The notes below the pieces were generated by a model, which saw only the letters and a list, made by a program, of their open reading frames with translations, did no database searches and was not told the DNA's origin. The position numbers and the translations under genes were made by a program. A DNA stretch of 64,000 nucleotides from Aspidiotus rigidus. Taxonomy: Eukaryota > Arthropoda > Insecta > Hemiptera > Diaspididae. Below are positions 35,159 to 47,681 of the stretch, piece by piece (position 1 is the first letter of the stretch; each line of letters starts with the position of its first letter). The stretch spans positions 18,332,001 through 18,396,000 of the forward strand of contig JAVHKY010000054.1 of the NCBI GenBank assembly GCA_035079385.1. Reading direction: 5' to 3'.

Positions 35159-36806
35159 TTACGGTTGATAACTACCCAAATATACTTTGCAATTCGGACA
35201 CACATGACGGACATTCTTCATTGAATCCATAAAATAAGGCAAAGATGAAAATGGACAGCATCTGCGCACACCAAATTAAGATTCTAATTGATATCGAGTT
35301 ATAAATATGAATAAGTGATAGTATTCATGACGCAAGAGGCAAGCACGGTTACCGATTCACACACGAGTTGAAGAGTTCAACGTTGTGAAGTACATCTATC
35401 ATACGTCGATTTAAATTCTTTCTAAATGAAAAATAATTTCTTATTTGTGAAATCTAATCACTTCGAATAATAACAGGCTCGACCTCATTGTTTGGGGACT
35501 GTAGAAAACTTCTATAAAATTCTAATACGTGATTTCAATGAAGTCCTAACTCTTTCAGCGCTAGGAATTTCTAGCCGAATAGATTTATCGGGTTTCCAAC
35601 AAAATACGTGCTCGCACCAGGTTGTAATTCGAGAAGACTGATAAGAATTCTCAAAAGAGTGAGAGAGATTAAAAGGTGAATGAACGTTTGAACGGAAATT
35701 AGCACGTTCACAGCGTCAAGTTACACTAATTAATATCACTTCGAACCGTCTAAAAATTATCTCAAAAGGTACTCGATGACTCATTTTTCTGATCTATGCA
35801 GAAAATCCCACAATTATTTCGGAGAACGTGTTCCTGAGTCGCTTAACGTAATTCCCATAAATTGACATTTTCACCCCGAGTCAAAGCGCACAATGCAAAC
35901 GTAATTTGAAAAACAGTAAATATCCTGTGTTATCTAGCACTATAATGATACGTACCCAACTATGAATAACAATAAGCAACATAAATGGGCAGCGCAACTA
36001 GGTTCTGTCTCGGTACGCGTCAATATTTCAGCCTGGCATTGAGGGCATTTGATACGAGCGGGATTTGGTCCCAATGGCAAAGCGATAATGGTACCTACGA
36101 CAAAATAATTTTATTAATACATAATTTTATAATACTTCATTGAAACTGACGGAAGAAAATGAGGACGCGGTACATTGAATGAAAAAACTGATCAAGGTTT
36201 CCTGAAGAGAAACATGTTTTCCTTCTTTTCCCTACAATAATGAGATAGAAGTTGATAATTTTTTGCTCTCAAGGAGATAGCTTTGTTTTCGAGAACGCTA
36301 TCATCAGTGGAAATCATACACGCGCAAAATAACTGATTAACATGACAAATGACGTCTACAGGCTACCGTGTAAAATATCGCAAACTAGTGGGAATAACTT
36401 CGTAGATTGGAAACAATTCATAGAATGGATGAGTAAGTTTGTTGTTCGAGTATACTTTTTAGATTTAGAGAAAAAATAAAAATCAATGAATTAACTATGT
36501 TGAATAAAATTAGGCCGTAAAACTTACGTTGAACTTGCACAACCGGTGGAGGTACGTAATAGGACGATCCCGCAGCAGCAGGTGGTACATTATTGAAAAC
36601 TGAAGTCGAAGAAATGAATATTAACGTCTAGTAAAATATTTGTACCAAGGGGTGAAAGATATGATACCTGGTGGAGGAGGCGCCGCGTACTGAGGATGAG
36701 GAGCTCCTTGATGATACATGGCTTCATCGTAAGTCGGAGGAGCCGACGGTAACGAAGCGGGATATGCTTGCTGCATGTGTTGATGGTGTTCAACTTCCTT
36801 TATCAT
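35159..36806 (-). CDS. LITAF-domain protein (150 aa, four coding exons)
   Basis: Exons 36668-36806, 36528-36599, 35956-36094 and 35159-35261 join in phase (453 nt) at GT-AG sites. The start is the ATG at 36806, seven bases inside an exon whose acceptor (gattgcag) implies a 5' UTR exon upstream. The N-terminus is Pro- and Tyr-rich, with PSAP and PPTY motifs (LPSAPPTYDEAM), as in LITAF/SIMPLE proteins that bind TSG101 and NEDD4-type ligases. The C-terminus has the paired zinc knuckles: LGPNPARIKCPQCQAEI, a hydrophobic stretch (CCLLLFIVG), then MKNVRHVCPNCKVYLGSYQP. Such proteins sit on the cytosolic face of late endosome or lysosome membranes through the hydrophobic part. Length and domain order are normal. 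The GTACGT donor of exon 3 was chosen over GTATCA because only it keeps the domain in frame. Confidence 0.9.
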
Positions 36807-36811
36807 AATGC

Positions 36812-39440
36812 CTGCAATCAAACGAATAATACATTTTTAACATTATTCTACCTTCGCCGTGGCCGCGTTTACCATGTCTACCATCGAATAACCTGTTACG
36901 TAATAACTACATGGAAATCCTTGAACTAAATAATTCACTACGGTTGGAGTATCACACCATTCACGTGGTAGGCAATGTATTTTCGTACATTTTGTACGAT
37001 TATTTTATTAGCGAGAAGCGGCGACTGACAATTGTACGCAAATTATTACAAACTGATGATCTTGGACATTAAAAGACTTTCTCTTGTTTTGTAGAGAATA
37101 ATAAAATTACGTCACTTGAACAACTCACCGTACATGTTTTTTCTTTTTTTCACGAATAGATTACAAGAATTCGAGGAATATTGAAATTACGGACAAAGAA
37201 AAAGAAGATCCGAATGTTTTAGACCCGATCGGACCTATGCGTTACCGGTAATAAGGCAGGTAATATTGTGAGAATATTTGCCACGTTAATTACCAGTCCC
37301 TGTTACCAGAGGTAGGTTTACTATGAAGAACACTAGAGTGCGTTGTTCAGAGTTAGTGAACCTGTTTGTTAGTTACGCTCTGATCCAATAGATAGCGCCA
37401 CTTGGAGATTTTTTGAAAAACCTCGTCAGCGTTTATATCAAAATAATTAATCGTATCAAAAAATAATATATTATATATATTCTATATTTTGCGTGACCTA
37501 TTTGCCATTCAGTCACAAATTTCTTCGCATTTTTTCCTTCTCGAATGTAAGGTAGCATGGCAATGTAGTGTATTAAGCAATGAATGCAAGTGAATATCAA
37601 CTGACACTAGTTTTGAAGCCTCTAACCTACATAAGATAATAAAAAGACTGTAAACGGGTGTCTGTCACATAAATATTTATAGTTTCCATACTGTATTCTC
37701 ATTCAGATGATGACAACAAAAATATAATAAACGGTAAAATATCCTCATCTCTGATCTGTTATATAAGATATAAAAAAAATGAATTCACATAATACAAAAA
37801 TTTCTCACTGAATAAATTATAGATCACTTTATTTTCATTCAAAGATTTGCATAATTTCAAGTACAATATAATATATACAATAAACAATCTAGAAACTGGC
37901 AACTAGGGCTCTTGAGTTAGTTTTACCTTATTCTTGCAGATAAAATTAGTTAATGCAAGGGTGGACAAACCCCAGAGTCTCTCCTGTATCTTGTCAAAAA
38001 GTGCATTATTACATTGGGACGGAGAAACCTTCTCAATTTTTTTTGCTTACATTATTATTTTTTAATGGACTCCCCTCCCCCAAACTCATTAGGTATGCCA
38101 CTGAGTTAATGATAAGTCTAGGAAGAAAATTACCATCATTATTATCGAAATGATCAGGCTATCATCTTTTTCCAGCCAAATGACACAAAGATTATCTTAT
38201 GACTTATGATTTTTCAAATATAAGTAATTAATCATGGGACTAAGTAGGTATGTATGTACAATAAAAATGAAAAATATCAATTTTTCTATTAGTAGGATAA
38301 AACGTGTATGACGTCTACAGTTACATCATTTGGAGGTGAGTCTTGAAACAGGATATCATTCTCAAGTCGTGGTACCTTGGAAGACTTTATATGTTCTTCG
38401 GATTTTTCGAACTGCAGTCTTGATTGGTGCTGCAATAGAAAAAGAGAAATTAGAAAGCAAAATCGTACACCGATTATCAGCACTTTTTTATCATAAATTA
38501 TTAATTAAACAGAAAGGTACAAGCTGAAACTCATTTCCATTTTATTAATCGCACAAAAACAAAGTCGCTTTGACTGCAAAATGTGTTATTTTCGAAGTGA
38601 CAATAAATTTATTATGTGCCTATACAAAAATGGAAGACAGTCTCTTATAGATCCTATGTCCAGATTAGGTAGTTTTGAGCTCTACGCGATGAATTTTATA
38701 TCCTCAGAATCTTCTGACTATTCAATTCACGTCTTTTGAAACCTTACAAACATTTTTATATAAGCTGCCTAGTTTTACAAATGAATTTGAGAGAGAGAGT
38801 CTCTTCCCCGTTTTGGAACACAAAATTTTGAATACACGTGTAGGGCTCAGAACTCAACATATTTCTATAAGTCTTCCACGTAATTTAGCCGTCTCCCTTC
38901 ATCAAATTCCAAATTTCGTGACAGATGACTAATATTTTACATTTTACCCCAGTGTATGGTAATTTACCACAAAATAGATTCCCTGTCAATAATAGACGAG
39001 TTTGTCTGATATAATATGTATAGGTTGGACATTTGAATTCAAAATTCCGACAAGAAACACCTTCGTAGTTTATTTTCATTTGGAAATGAGTAGGTACAAA
39101 AAATATATTTTATATTTTTGACCAATAAATACCTGTCACTGCTAACAAACTTGCCGTTGCATAATTTTGTTATCATTTTTAGTGTAGGTAGACTAAAACG
39201 AATAATTTGAGTACATTTCTCAATTGAAAAATAACTAACCTCAATTCAGTGCAAAAGAAATACTTCTTTTCATTATACTCTTTCAATACGAAGCGCCGGA
39301 GAGTTTTAATTCAGTTTGAAAGTACTATAGATGAACGTAGAACCATTGCAACCATCACAACTGTGTCTGAAACACGTTAGAAGAAAACTAAATATTAGTA
39401 GGCCAAGTTGAAAAAAAAAAAAAATGGGGAAATTTTTTAA
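36812..39440. other. Upstream of the LITAF-domain gene: no other gene recognised
   Basis: The untranslated first exon and promoter of the LITAF-domain gene should lie here, but I cannot place them. The rest is AT-rich, with no transposon motif and no convincing exon. Open frames of 60-66 codons show no domain. Confidence 0.35.
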
Positions 39441-39445
39441 ATAGC

Positions 39446-39820
39446 TTACTGATATTTTATGAAGTGTTGACTAAATGCGCACCCTTCTTCATTCTTCTTT
39501 TTCGAATTGAGTGCGAAATCCGAGAGATCCTCATGAGTAACTCCACTAGAAATCTTGATCAGAGTTAGCGCTAAAAAAGATATCTCCATTAGTACAATGC
39601 AAATTTGTACGTTCTGAGAAACTTCAAACGTATTTTTAACGAAAAATGTGTACATAACTTGACTTTTGCGCCTTTTCTGAGTCAAAAGTAGCCTAATGAA
39701 GGGGACCAAATCCGTTATCTGTACTGTTACCGGAGCGTACTTGATAAAAAAGTGTTTTCTTGTCTTTAAATTTGGCAACCAAAGTCGATTACGTGAAGAA
39801 TAAATTAATTGAACCACCAC
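39446..39820 (-). CDS. Unidentified open frame, possible exon (124 codons)
   Basis: A minus frame of 124 codons has no ATG at its start but follows an acceptor-like 'gaggttttcag'. It contains FIRLLLTQKRRKSQVM and ends in SQHFIKYQ. Part of its DNA ('aaatgtgtacataacttgac') has a diverged direct copy at about 39935-39960, which points to repeat origin. It might be a further exon beyond the eight-exon gene, but that gene already has a good stop at 40065. No domain is recognised. Confidence 0.2.
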   Translation of the reverse strand: MVVQLIYSSRNRLWLPNLKTRKHFFIKYAPVTVQITDLVPFIRLLLTQKRRKSQVMYTFFVKNTFEVSQNVQICIVLMEISFLALTLIKISSGVTHEDLSDFALNSKKKNEEGCAFSQHFIKYQ

Positions 39821-40064
39821 TGAAAACCTCTGTTCTAGTACGGAGTAGTTGTTCTAGGCAAAAAATACGTACATCGTATACTTATTAGTAAAGCTAAAAA
39901 ATTGTTCTTACAATACTTCGAAAATATTGTTCGAAAATGTATACGTAACTTGACTTTTACATCATTTGGTGAAGATGGAGGAATCCTCAATGCCTTGTAT
40001 ATTCATATACGATAAATTGAACAACGTCACAAGATAGGAAAGTTGAAAAATGTGGGCAAGCCTT

Positions 40065-43000
40065 TCATGAATCTAATTCTTCTTGTTCTTCATTTTCCTT
40101 TGGTGATGATGGATTCAAATTCAAACCGTCTTCATTGGTACCTAGATGTGTCAAAATTAGCCATTAAATACAATATATTACAATGAACTCAAAATTGAAA
40201 ACACAACAAGAAAAAAGAATAAATACCATTGTTATTTGTTGTATCATTGCTGCCATTATTGAATAATTTTTTAGAAATTCTGGACTTTGCTGTAATTCCA
40301 GTGCGACTATATGCTTTAAATCTTTCGTAGAATATATTCTCGGTATACCTCTCATCTTTCTCTTGAACATACGCTGTAAAAAAAAGGAAAAACACACTGG
40401 TATTTAGGCACAAGAATAATCGATAAACAAAGAGTTCTAAATGTACATGTTTCATGTACCTAATATCTCCTCTGCGATTTTACTCTTATAAAATTTGAAT
40501 TTTCCGTTTTGCCCTACTTTATTCACGCATTCTTTAAAAGTGACGGCACCTTTATCGTCAAGTAATGACGAGAGGCATTTGTGGACCCGCATATCCTTCA
40601 TAACATCGGACATATCTTTTTTCACATAATCCACGTGTTTCTTCAGGAATAATCTCTAAACGAGGAGAAAGAATTCAACGGAATTAGTCAACGTACATGA
40701 AACAGCTTTTTTACCAGAAGTCTTGAAATGAGTAGAAAAATAATACTTTGAATAATTTTCTTACAAATTGATTTTTGGTTTCCATATCTTCTGTGATCAT
40801 TTTTTCAAATTCCGCCCACTTGCCTATGGTGTCTAACGGGAGTATTCGCTTATCTCCGATCATTTTCCTAGGAGTCGATGTTCGCGCTCTTGGTGACCTT
40901 GGTGACTTATTTGGAGTTGCAAGTTTTCCTTCAAGTTACATAATTAGAAGTAAAAAGTACATAAGTGGCTGAATGAGGAATTTTATTCATGATAATGTAC
41001 CGTAGCTGTATTTACGTATTTACCTGAGCTAGCAAAAGAACGACGTTGTATCAATCTTTTTATGGACTTAATTTCTCTCGTGAAGCGATTGTCCATATCC
41101 TTAATTGCCTTCATTTGCTGGTCGTGATTCTGTTGTATGATGGCCACGAGATCCTCCACTGAAAATTTATTATCATTAATACTTAAGCCAACCTGTTCAT
41201 TACCACAAACCTGTAATCCGGCATTGTTCTCCTCTTGCTCCCTCATTGACGTCTCTGAAATGCTTCGGGTCTCTCGGATGGGTGACAATGAGTAAGACCT
41301 ATCCAATGTGGGGTATGTTGCCTCTGGCGATGCATACTGTTTTGCTGTCGTACTCTCAATTACTCGTTCCAAGCGCACTATTAACGAAGGATCTGCTCCA
41401 CTTGTCTCTGGCGATGTCTGCTGTTTTGCTGTCGTGCTCTCAATTGCTCGTTCCAAGCGCGCTATTATCGAAGAATCTGCTTCACTTTCCTGTCCTGATA
41501 AAATCATATCAACTGCTTAACAATTCGAAATCTTTCAACATTTATTGAAATTTTATCAGGTGACTTGATTGAATTTTTTAAACTGAGAACGATGCCTTTT
41601 TTTTTCAGCAAGTTGCTAAGTTATGTCCTCAAAAACATCCCCCGCGTCCAAACGCAATCTCATGAGGTTCCGGGGTCACGAAGCCTATCGGTATCCTTAA
41701 TCTCGACGTATCAATGGACTTAAACAAATTTTGAGCTACGAGTCCCTTATTTTTCCAAATTGTGACGTGATTAATATATTTGAATAAATATCAAGAAGAA
41801 AAGAGATACCTAACGATCCTTGAAAAAAGGTTGGTCGAGGTAGAGCCCTATATACTCGTACGAGCAAAGAATTCAAGAACCGCCCCATCCCCCCGCCTCA
41901 CATAGGAGAAAGGACTAAGAAAAATTTTGAACTTACAAGTAGAACCTCTCCCAGGAGAATAATAAAAAGTGATAATACTATTGGGGAACATTCCTTGGGT
42001 TCCACGCTACTTTTACGCGAAGCGTAGAAGCCTGTTTTTTTTCTCGTTATCTCTTTTTTTTTAATGCATCACCTCATGATCTCTCACATTCTTCATTACC
42101 GTACAGCGATAGACTAATCAACTTGAAAGATTATTCAATGACACAAGTGTTCTCGAACTTCTCGTTGACATTGCGAAAAAAAATTTTCAAATATATTTAT
42201 TAGGAGAGTGATGATTTGATTTGAAAACCAAGAATAATTTTCTTCACAACCTGACGAGTGCTCCTTTGTTAAGATAGTTGACTTAATAAAAATATTTGAC
42301 GTACTTGATGATGCGTAGCTGGCCTCTGATGAGGTCTCACATTGGTCATACAGATAGTCGCCATTTCGTGAAATCAGTTTTTTGGTAACCATTATCTTAT
42401 TGGCATCCCGTAGACTGTCTGAAAATTAAAACACTGGCCAATTAAATTCATCGTGAAGAACCAAATTATGACAGATGTCAATACCTACATAATTATTCTA
42501 CAATGATTTATAACTACATAAGTGAACGTGTTAAGCCTTCAAAAATCAGGATGTGTTTCAAATTGTTTATGGTGATATGAGAAAATAGAGATCCGTAAAA
42601 GAGTAAAAAAATTGAACTTTATAAAATTATTGTAATATTTTCTCCTTTACGCTCTCATTTTGATGAGTAATGTACAAATAGAGTCATTTCAGAGATAGAA
42701 AGAGTCAAAGTCGTATCAACTTTTTTTGCTGGGCTATTTGTTTTGCGCTTCGGGTCACATTGAATACAGTATTTTTGTAGTCTACCATGAAAATGTAAAC
42801 GTACAGACCGCAGAATGTGATCAGTTGTCCTGTAGTGGGTTAGGCCTACATTATTCTTGTAGGTAGCTACTCACCTGCTTGATAATAAATTTTTCCAAGT
42901 GTGTATTTAGTCCACGTGACCTTTTCTGGAACCGTGTATACTCTATCCTCCGGCTCATTGCTGTAACGGGGAGTCTCATATCCATCAGTTCCTATTGCGG

Positions 43001-43601
43001 GAATGTAAGGCGTAGATATTGCGGTTGATCGAAATTCGTTTGTATTCGTCTTGTTTGAAGGATACCAATACGCGCTCTTGTCCAAATTTACTGTCATCCT
43101 GTGAATAGCGTTACCATTAGTGAAAAAACAAAAAAACGTACCGGAAGGCGTGGAAAATTTTTCTTAAGACTTATTAATTCAATTATTCACATTTTTAATT
43201 GGAAAATTAAAAACAAATCTTATTTTATTGACCTGAAGTTTTTTTTCAGTGGTAATGGTTGCTTTACCTAATCAAAATGTCAGATTTTGTATTACACTAA
43301 GCTACAAGCCGTATCATTTACATCAAAAGTCTGTTATCTTTTCCTCATTTTTTGAAAACGAGTACATGTACCAAAAAAAAGAGTACAAAAAAGTACATAT
43401 GGTAACTATTTACCTGTGGACAATATCAAGGCCTCCGTTAGAATTGTGAGCGCGTACGATCAAAACATCCTTCGTGATCTCTGGCGGATCAAATTGTATA
43501 CGGCTCTGCGGGAATGGCTGTCCTGAAACTGGCACATCATGAATGGGGTTTTTCGAACATTTTTTTCCAGATTTCGCTGCGGTTTTCTTTGCGGGACCCA
43601 T
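40065..43601 (-). CDS. Coiled-coil protein of a transposon-like cassette (526 aa, eight exons)
   Basis: Coding exons 43414-43601, 42875-43098, 42305-42418, 41024-41494, 40765-40928, 40460-40655, 40227-40373 and 40065-40141 all join in phase (1581 nt). The fifth exon has a weak acceptor (ttgaag). The start MGPAKKTAAKSGKK is basic. A block with YWYPSN and then WTKYTLGKIYYQAG and DSLRDANKIMV follows. Exon 4 has two copies of a roughly 28-residue repeat (IARLERAIESTTAKQ and IVRLERVIESTTAKQ) and a coiled coil (AIIQQNHDQQMKAIKDMDNR). A later segment begins ILPLDTIGKWAEFEKMI. This layout resembles transposon-associated proteins with a DUF4806-type C-terminus, but the similarity is weak and unverified. 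It lies downstream of the Tnp2-like transposase on the same strand. Function unknown; a transposase partner is an inference. Confidence 0.7.
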
Positions 43602-43649
43602 CCTCCTAAAATAAGATGAAATTTTTGGATGATAACTTTGTTTGATTTA

Positions 43650-43838
43650 TTGGATTAAGTACTTGCCCCAGCTAACCCCCTCCCGTGCACTCTTGTCGGT
43701 TGACCTAACTTCCCGCCGGGATTGGTTACCGCGACCTTCCATCAGGTTGCTCTACCTTACAAGTGCACCTTGTGGTTAGTCTGAGGTTATTTAATCGTTG
43801 AGATTGTCGTTTTATTCAATATTATGCAAATGTCCACC
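43650..43838. repeat. 189-bp direct repeat, copy 1
   Basis: It begins TGGATTAAGTACTTGCCCCA and contains 'cttcccgccgggattggtta'. It ends with a copy of the last codons of the transposase (GGHLHNIE and a stop in place of GGYLHNME and a stop). It lies just upstream of the ATG of the eight-exon gene. Copy 2 is 590 bp further on. Confidence 0.85.
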
Positions 43839-44239
43839 TTTTGACAGCTCAGCTAAGATGTTGACAACTATCAAAACAAGAGAATCGTGTCTTTCATTAG
43901 GCCTATTCCTCCTATCATAAGCAAACCCAGCCATCGGACTTAGTTTTTTTTCACATCAGCTAAAGGTGTTCACTGATTGTGGAATATATAACTAAGCCCG
44001 GAGAACTGGGGCATTACTGCAGGTGAGATAGGAAATGCGATCGAAACCGAGAAAAAAATGAGAATTCAATTAGAAACTTCTTGGTCAAGTTATTTGCAGA
44101 TAGGTGAGAAAAATAATTGGAAAAGAGGAAATTTTGAAGCAGGTTTGATGATGACGTTGATGAAAAATAAGGAAGAGATATTTAAGTCTTTTATTAGACC
44201 TATACCTCCTTATCCGGCTTAAGCAAGCAATTCCCTTGA

Positions 44240-44428
44240 TTGGATTAAGTACTTGCCCCAGCTAACCACCCCCCTTGCACTCTCGTCGGCCGACCTAACT
44301 TCCCGCCGGGATTGGTTACCGCGACCTTCCATTAGGTTACTCGACCTTACGAGTGCATCGTAAAGCTATCCTCAGGTTGTTTTATCATTGGAATTGCCAT
44401 TTTATTCCATATTATGCAAGTATCCACC
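44240..44428. repeat. 189-bp direct repeat, copy 2
   Basis: About 85% identical by eye to 43650-43838. Its last 27 bases are the true 3' end of the transposase ORF. Sequences just before each copy ('cctattcctcctatcataag' near 43903, 'cctatacctccttatccggc' near 44200) are also related, so the duplicated unit may have been larger. Confidence 0.85.
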
Positions 44429-46989
44429 CAAGAGTAATTGATCGTCACCTAGTGGCATCGGAAAACATTTTCTAAACTTTTCCACAACAAATTTTCTTAT
44501 GACTGGCGGCATCAAATCGCCTTTATTCACTTTTACAATTTTCACATCCTTTGAAGGAAATGGTATGTCGCGTTCATAAAAATTTTCTGTAGCTTTAAAA
44601 GGACGCATTTCAAAGTAAATTTGACCAGTCTTAGGATCTTCCAAAATTTGTGTTATACATGCGTACTCGTCATCATCCCAAATACAATAACGATTAGCTT
44701 CTTTCTTATTTGTGCGGATGTAAAACAACTCATGTTTATACATTTTATAGCAATTATATTTCTCCTCATTATGTATGAATACTGTAGGTTTCCCCTTGAG
44801 ACCATAAAGATTTTTACCACAAACATCATCATAATCTTGGGCGAACAAATTACCGAAATACTTATTGATGATTTGTTCTGATGGCTTATATCCGCTATGT
44901 AAAAACCCTTTCATTTTACCCAGGAAATTTTCATAAGGAAATGAACTGAAATTATCCAGCGAGCCAAATTCGAGGAAATCATCTGGCAGATGATATAAGT
45001 TGTGGACATTATGCGAGACAAATTTTACCCCATATGATTTTTTGAAATCTTGGATTAATATTTTGAAACATACTCGAATGATTTTTATCTTATCAAGATG
45101 ATTTCTGGCCTCATCCCTACTGCACTCTGTACATAGAAATCGAACACAAGCACTAAGAATTACGAATTGGTCGTATAATTCTTTCTTCAAGCAACCGTGT
45201 AAAACCGCAACTCCATAGTATAGTAGAAAGTCCCGCAATTGAGTGCATTTCCATGTCTTGTAAGATTTCAGACTGTCACCCGGTGAGCGCTGAAATTCAT
45301 TCGGGAAATATTTCTCCGAAATTTCCTGTAATCTTTCAGATATAAGTTCAATATCTGTATCTGGATTATTGAAGCATTTTTTCTTCTTTGCATTCCAATA
45401 TGCCAAAAGCCTTTTCATTAGACCAGCCAGAAGTAGATGCATATAATCGATGACTACACGTATCACAATTTCCCAATTCGGTATATCTGTCAGAATGGTC
45501 CGCCTTTTATGAAATTTTCTAACCGCCTCTTCAACCTCCAGTCCATTTTCATGTAATCCTTCACCAGTTTCACCATCATCCTCATTGTCCATTCCAAAAT
45601 CGTATGCATCATCATCAGCAAGCTGGAAGCGATCTTCAATATCATCAATGGAAAATTCATCATCATCATCATCTTCATCATTGTCAACATTATCGTCATC
45701 AATGTTGCCGTCAAAATCATAATTTTCTTGGTCTAAAATGTTATCACCACTTTCAATATCCACAAAACCTTTTCTTTCCATCCACCTTCTTATTTTCCGC
45801 TGTATTTCTTCCCCTAAATCATCCCAAGTGACATTAGTATATTCCAATGTTTCTCGCGCATTTGCTTCAAAGTGATCGGGGAAATAAACACCATGACCAT
45901 TATCACCTATCTGACCTTCAATCTTGCATCTTGTACAGCTGAAGTATCCAGAATGCAATTTGATTGAGAGAATATAACATTTTGCTGGGCAATCACATAT
46001 TATCTTATCGAGTTTGAATCGGTAGTATTTTTTCTCACCGTCTCCCATATCTAAAATGATATAAGCATCATGGCCATCATTTACCTCTTTTCCAATATCA
46101 TAGAATGTTAATATTTCATTAACGAAGGGTTTCAAATATTCGTTGGCATCGTATGGTTTATCAATACCAAAGTAAAATGCAAGGAGAAAAACGGGGTGCT
46201 TTTCAACCCGAGCAAGGATTGGCCAGAAACCTTTACCTCCGCTTTTAAATGCCGGAAGTCCATCCATATTAACCGTTAATTCAATTATATCCTTTGCGGG
46301 ATTGAAAAATTTTGCGCTTAGAAGTTGTAAATTTTCTTGGATACCAAAATAAAAAAATTCACCAGGAGGCATTATAATCTTTTTAAAATGTTTTGAAAAT
46401 GAAGGGATTAGACTTTTCGCAGTGGTTGGTAAGTCTGAAATGGTATCTTCAGTCCAAGTTTTAGCCATCTTTAACAACTTCTCTACTGCATCCTTTGTGG
46501 TGTTGGTTTCAATAGCCCATTTCATAAGGTTAGCTCTCTCTTTTGCAGAACCTTTTTTGCTGAAAGTGGACTTATAATCTTGAAAAATATCAGTTAATGA
46601 TCTTTTCTTAGGTGCAGGTTTATTGGGAGCAGGCTGTACATTGTGTGCATCTGGAACTGGCATAACATTTTCCTCTGCTGAAGGATGAATTGCAGAAATC
46701 AAATGTTGGTCAGATACCTGCAAATAATGATGTTTGTAGAACTCGAATAAAAATTGAGTTTGTTGTGAGCTATCCCCAAGAGCAGTTAATAATTTCTTAC
46801 TTCTTCGCTTCTTTCCTCAACCTCATTGCCTGGACAATATTCCTCTCCTACTTCTGCAGACTCGCTGTACTGTGCCTCAGCCTGTCCCCTCTTACGATAA
46901 AAAGTGGCTCGAGATGTATCTTGTCCTCCAATCTTATAACGTTTAATTCCGTTGGCATCAGTAAAGAAGGAGAATTTGCTGTGTTCCAT
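44402..46989 (-). CDS. Tnp2/CACTA-like transposase (834 aa, two exons)
   Basis: Exon 1 (46801-46989, MEHSKFSFFTDANGIKRYKI) joins in phase 0 to exon 2 (44402-46717) across an 83-bp intron with a GTAAGA donor and a TTTGCAG acceptor. The long frame seems to begin six bases before exon 2, inside the acceptor and without an ATG, which supports splicing. Motifs match the Tnp2 family: VNMDGLPAFKSGGKGFWPIL (Asp about 215), IICDCPAKCYILSIK (Asp about 305) with CTRC, IDYMHLLLAGLMKRLL (about 486), WKCTQLRDFLLYYG, then SSFPYENFLGKMKG (Glu about 659). These Asp and Glu are candidate catalytic residues of the RNase H-like fold. An acidic Asp/Glu-rich insert lies at about 397-449. No stop or frame shift is present, unlike every other transposon ORF here. 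The eight-exon gene follows 0.8 kb downstream. Confidence 0.85.
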
Positions 46990-47680
46990 ATTTTCTAGAA
47001 AAAGCACAGAAAAGGGGCCGAAGGAACAAATTTATTATCATTATTCCAAAAACACAACCCAACGTGGTGGGAAAATTCTGAATATATGTTTTCATGTGTG
47101 ATATCAAATATACTTAAAAATGATTGTTTTATTCTGGGGCTATTTTGTTTTGTATACGCGTATGAATTCTGTAGGTCGGCGCAAATCCTATAGGTAATTG
47201 CACTTTACTTGCTAAAGGTACCTCAATTACTCATACATGTTTCAGGATACAACAAGCATCATACAAGATATGAATCATTGATATCATTGCGACTCCTCGG
47301 CCGTTGGCCTTTGTGATGCTGAATCATGTGTTGCTCATAATAGCTATAGCTGTACCACTTTCAGAAAAAAATCGTTGCTATCTATCAACGGCTTAAAAAG
47401 TAACCTATACATACATTTTACATTAGTCCTTCGAGCGAAATTGTATGCCGCGGCCCTTTACAGTAATTAATTTTCAGTTGTTTTCCACTAGTCGCTTGCA
47501 GCGTGCCTACGGCGCACCTGACGGCGCAATTTCCACAATTTTTTACGGTTCAGAGGAGACCCAAATACCCATATAAAATTGAACAATTCATCAAGAAAAC
47601 TATCTCTTCATACGGAGTCATCCTCTAGCAAACCTTACTTTTGAGCTTTCCCTGAAAGATTTGTAGGGTACTCTTTTTCT
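46990..47680. other. Upstream region of the transposase gene
   Basis: No gene is seen. The promoter and any terminal inverted repeat of the transposon would be expected here or beyond, but I found no repeat pairing this side with the 39-40 kb side. Confidence 0.3.
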
Positions 47681-47681
47681 A

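Noticed and set aside
42135..42304. Continuation of the third exon's frame to 42135
   Set aside because: The GTACGT donor at 42304 joins in phase with the next exon; beyond it the frame reads into AT-rich intron.
45604..45831. His-rich plus frame and Met-rich minus frame (45490-45720) inside the transposase
   Set aside because: Both are other-frame shadows of the acidic GAT-rich insert of the transposase.
44402..46723. Single-exon 773-codon model of the transposase
   Set aside because: It would start at a TTG inside a splice acceptor; splicing to the upstream ATG exon in phase 0 is a better model.
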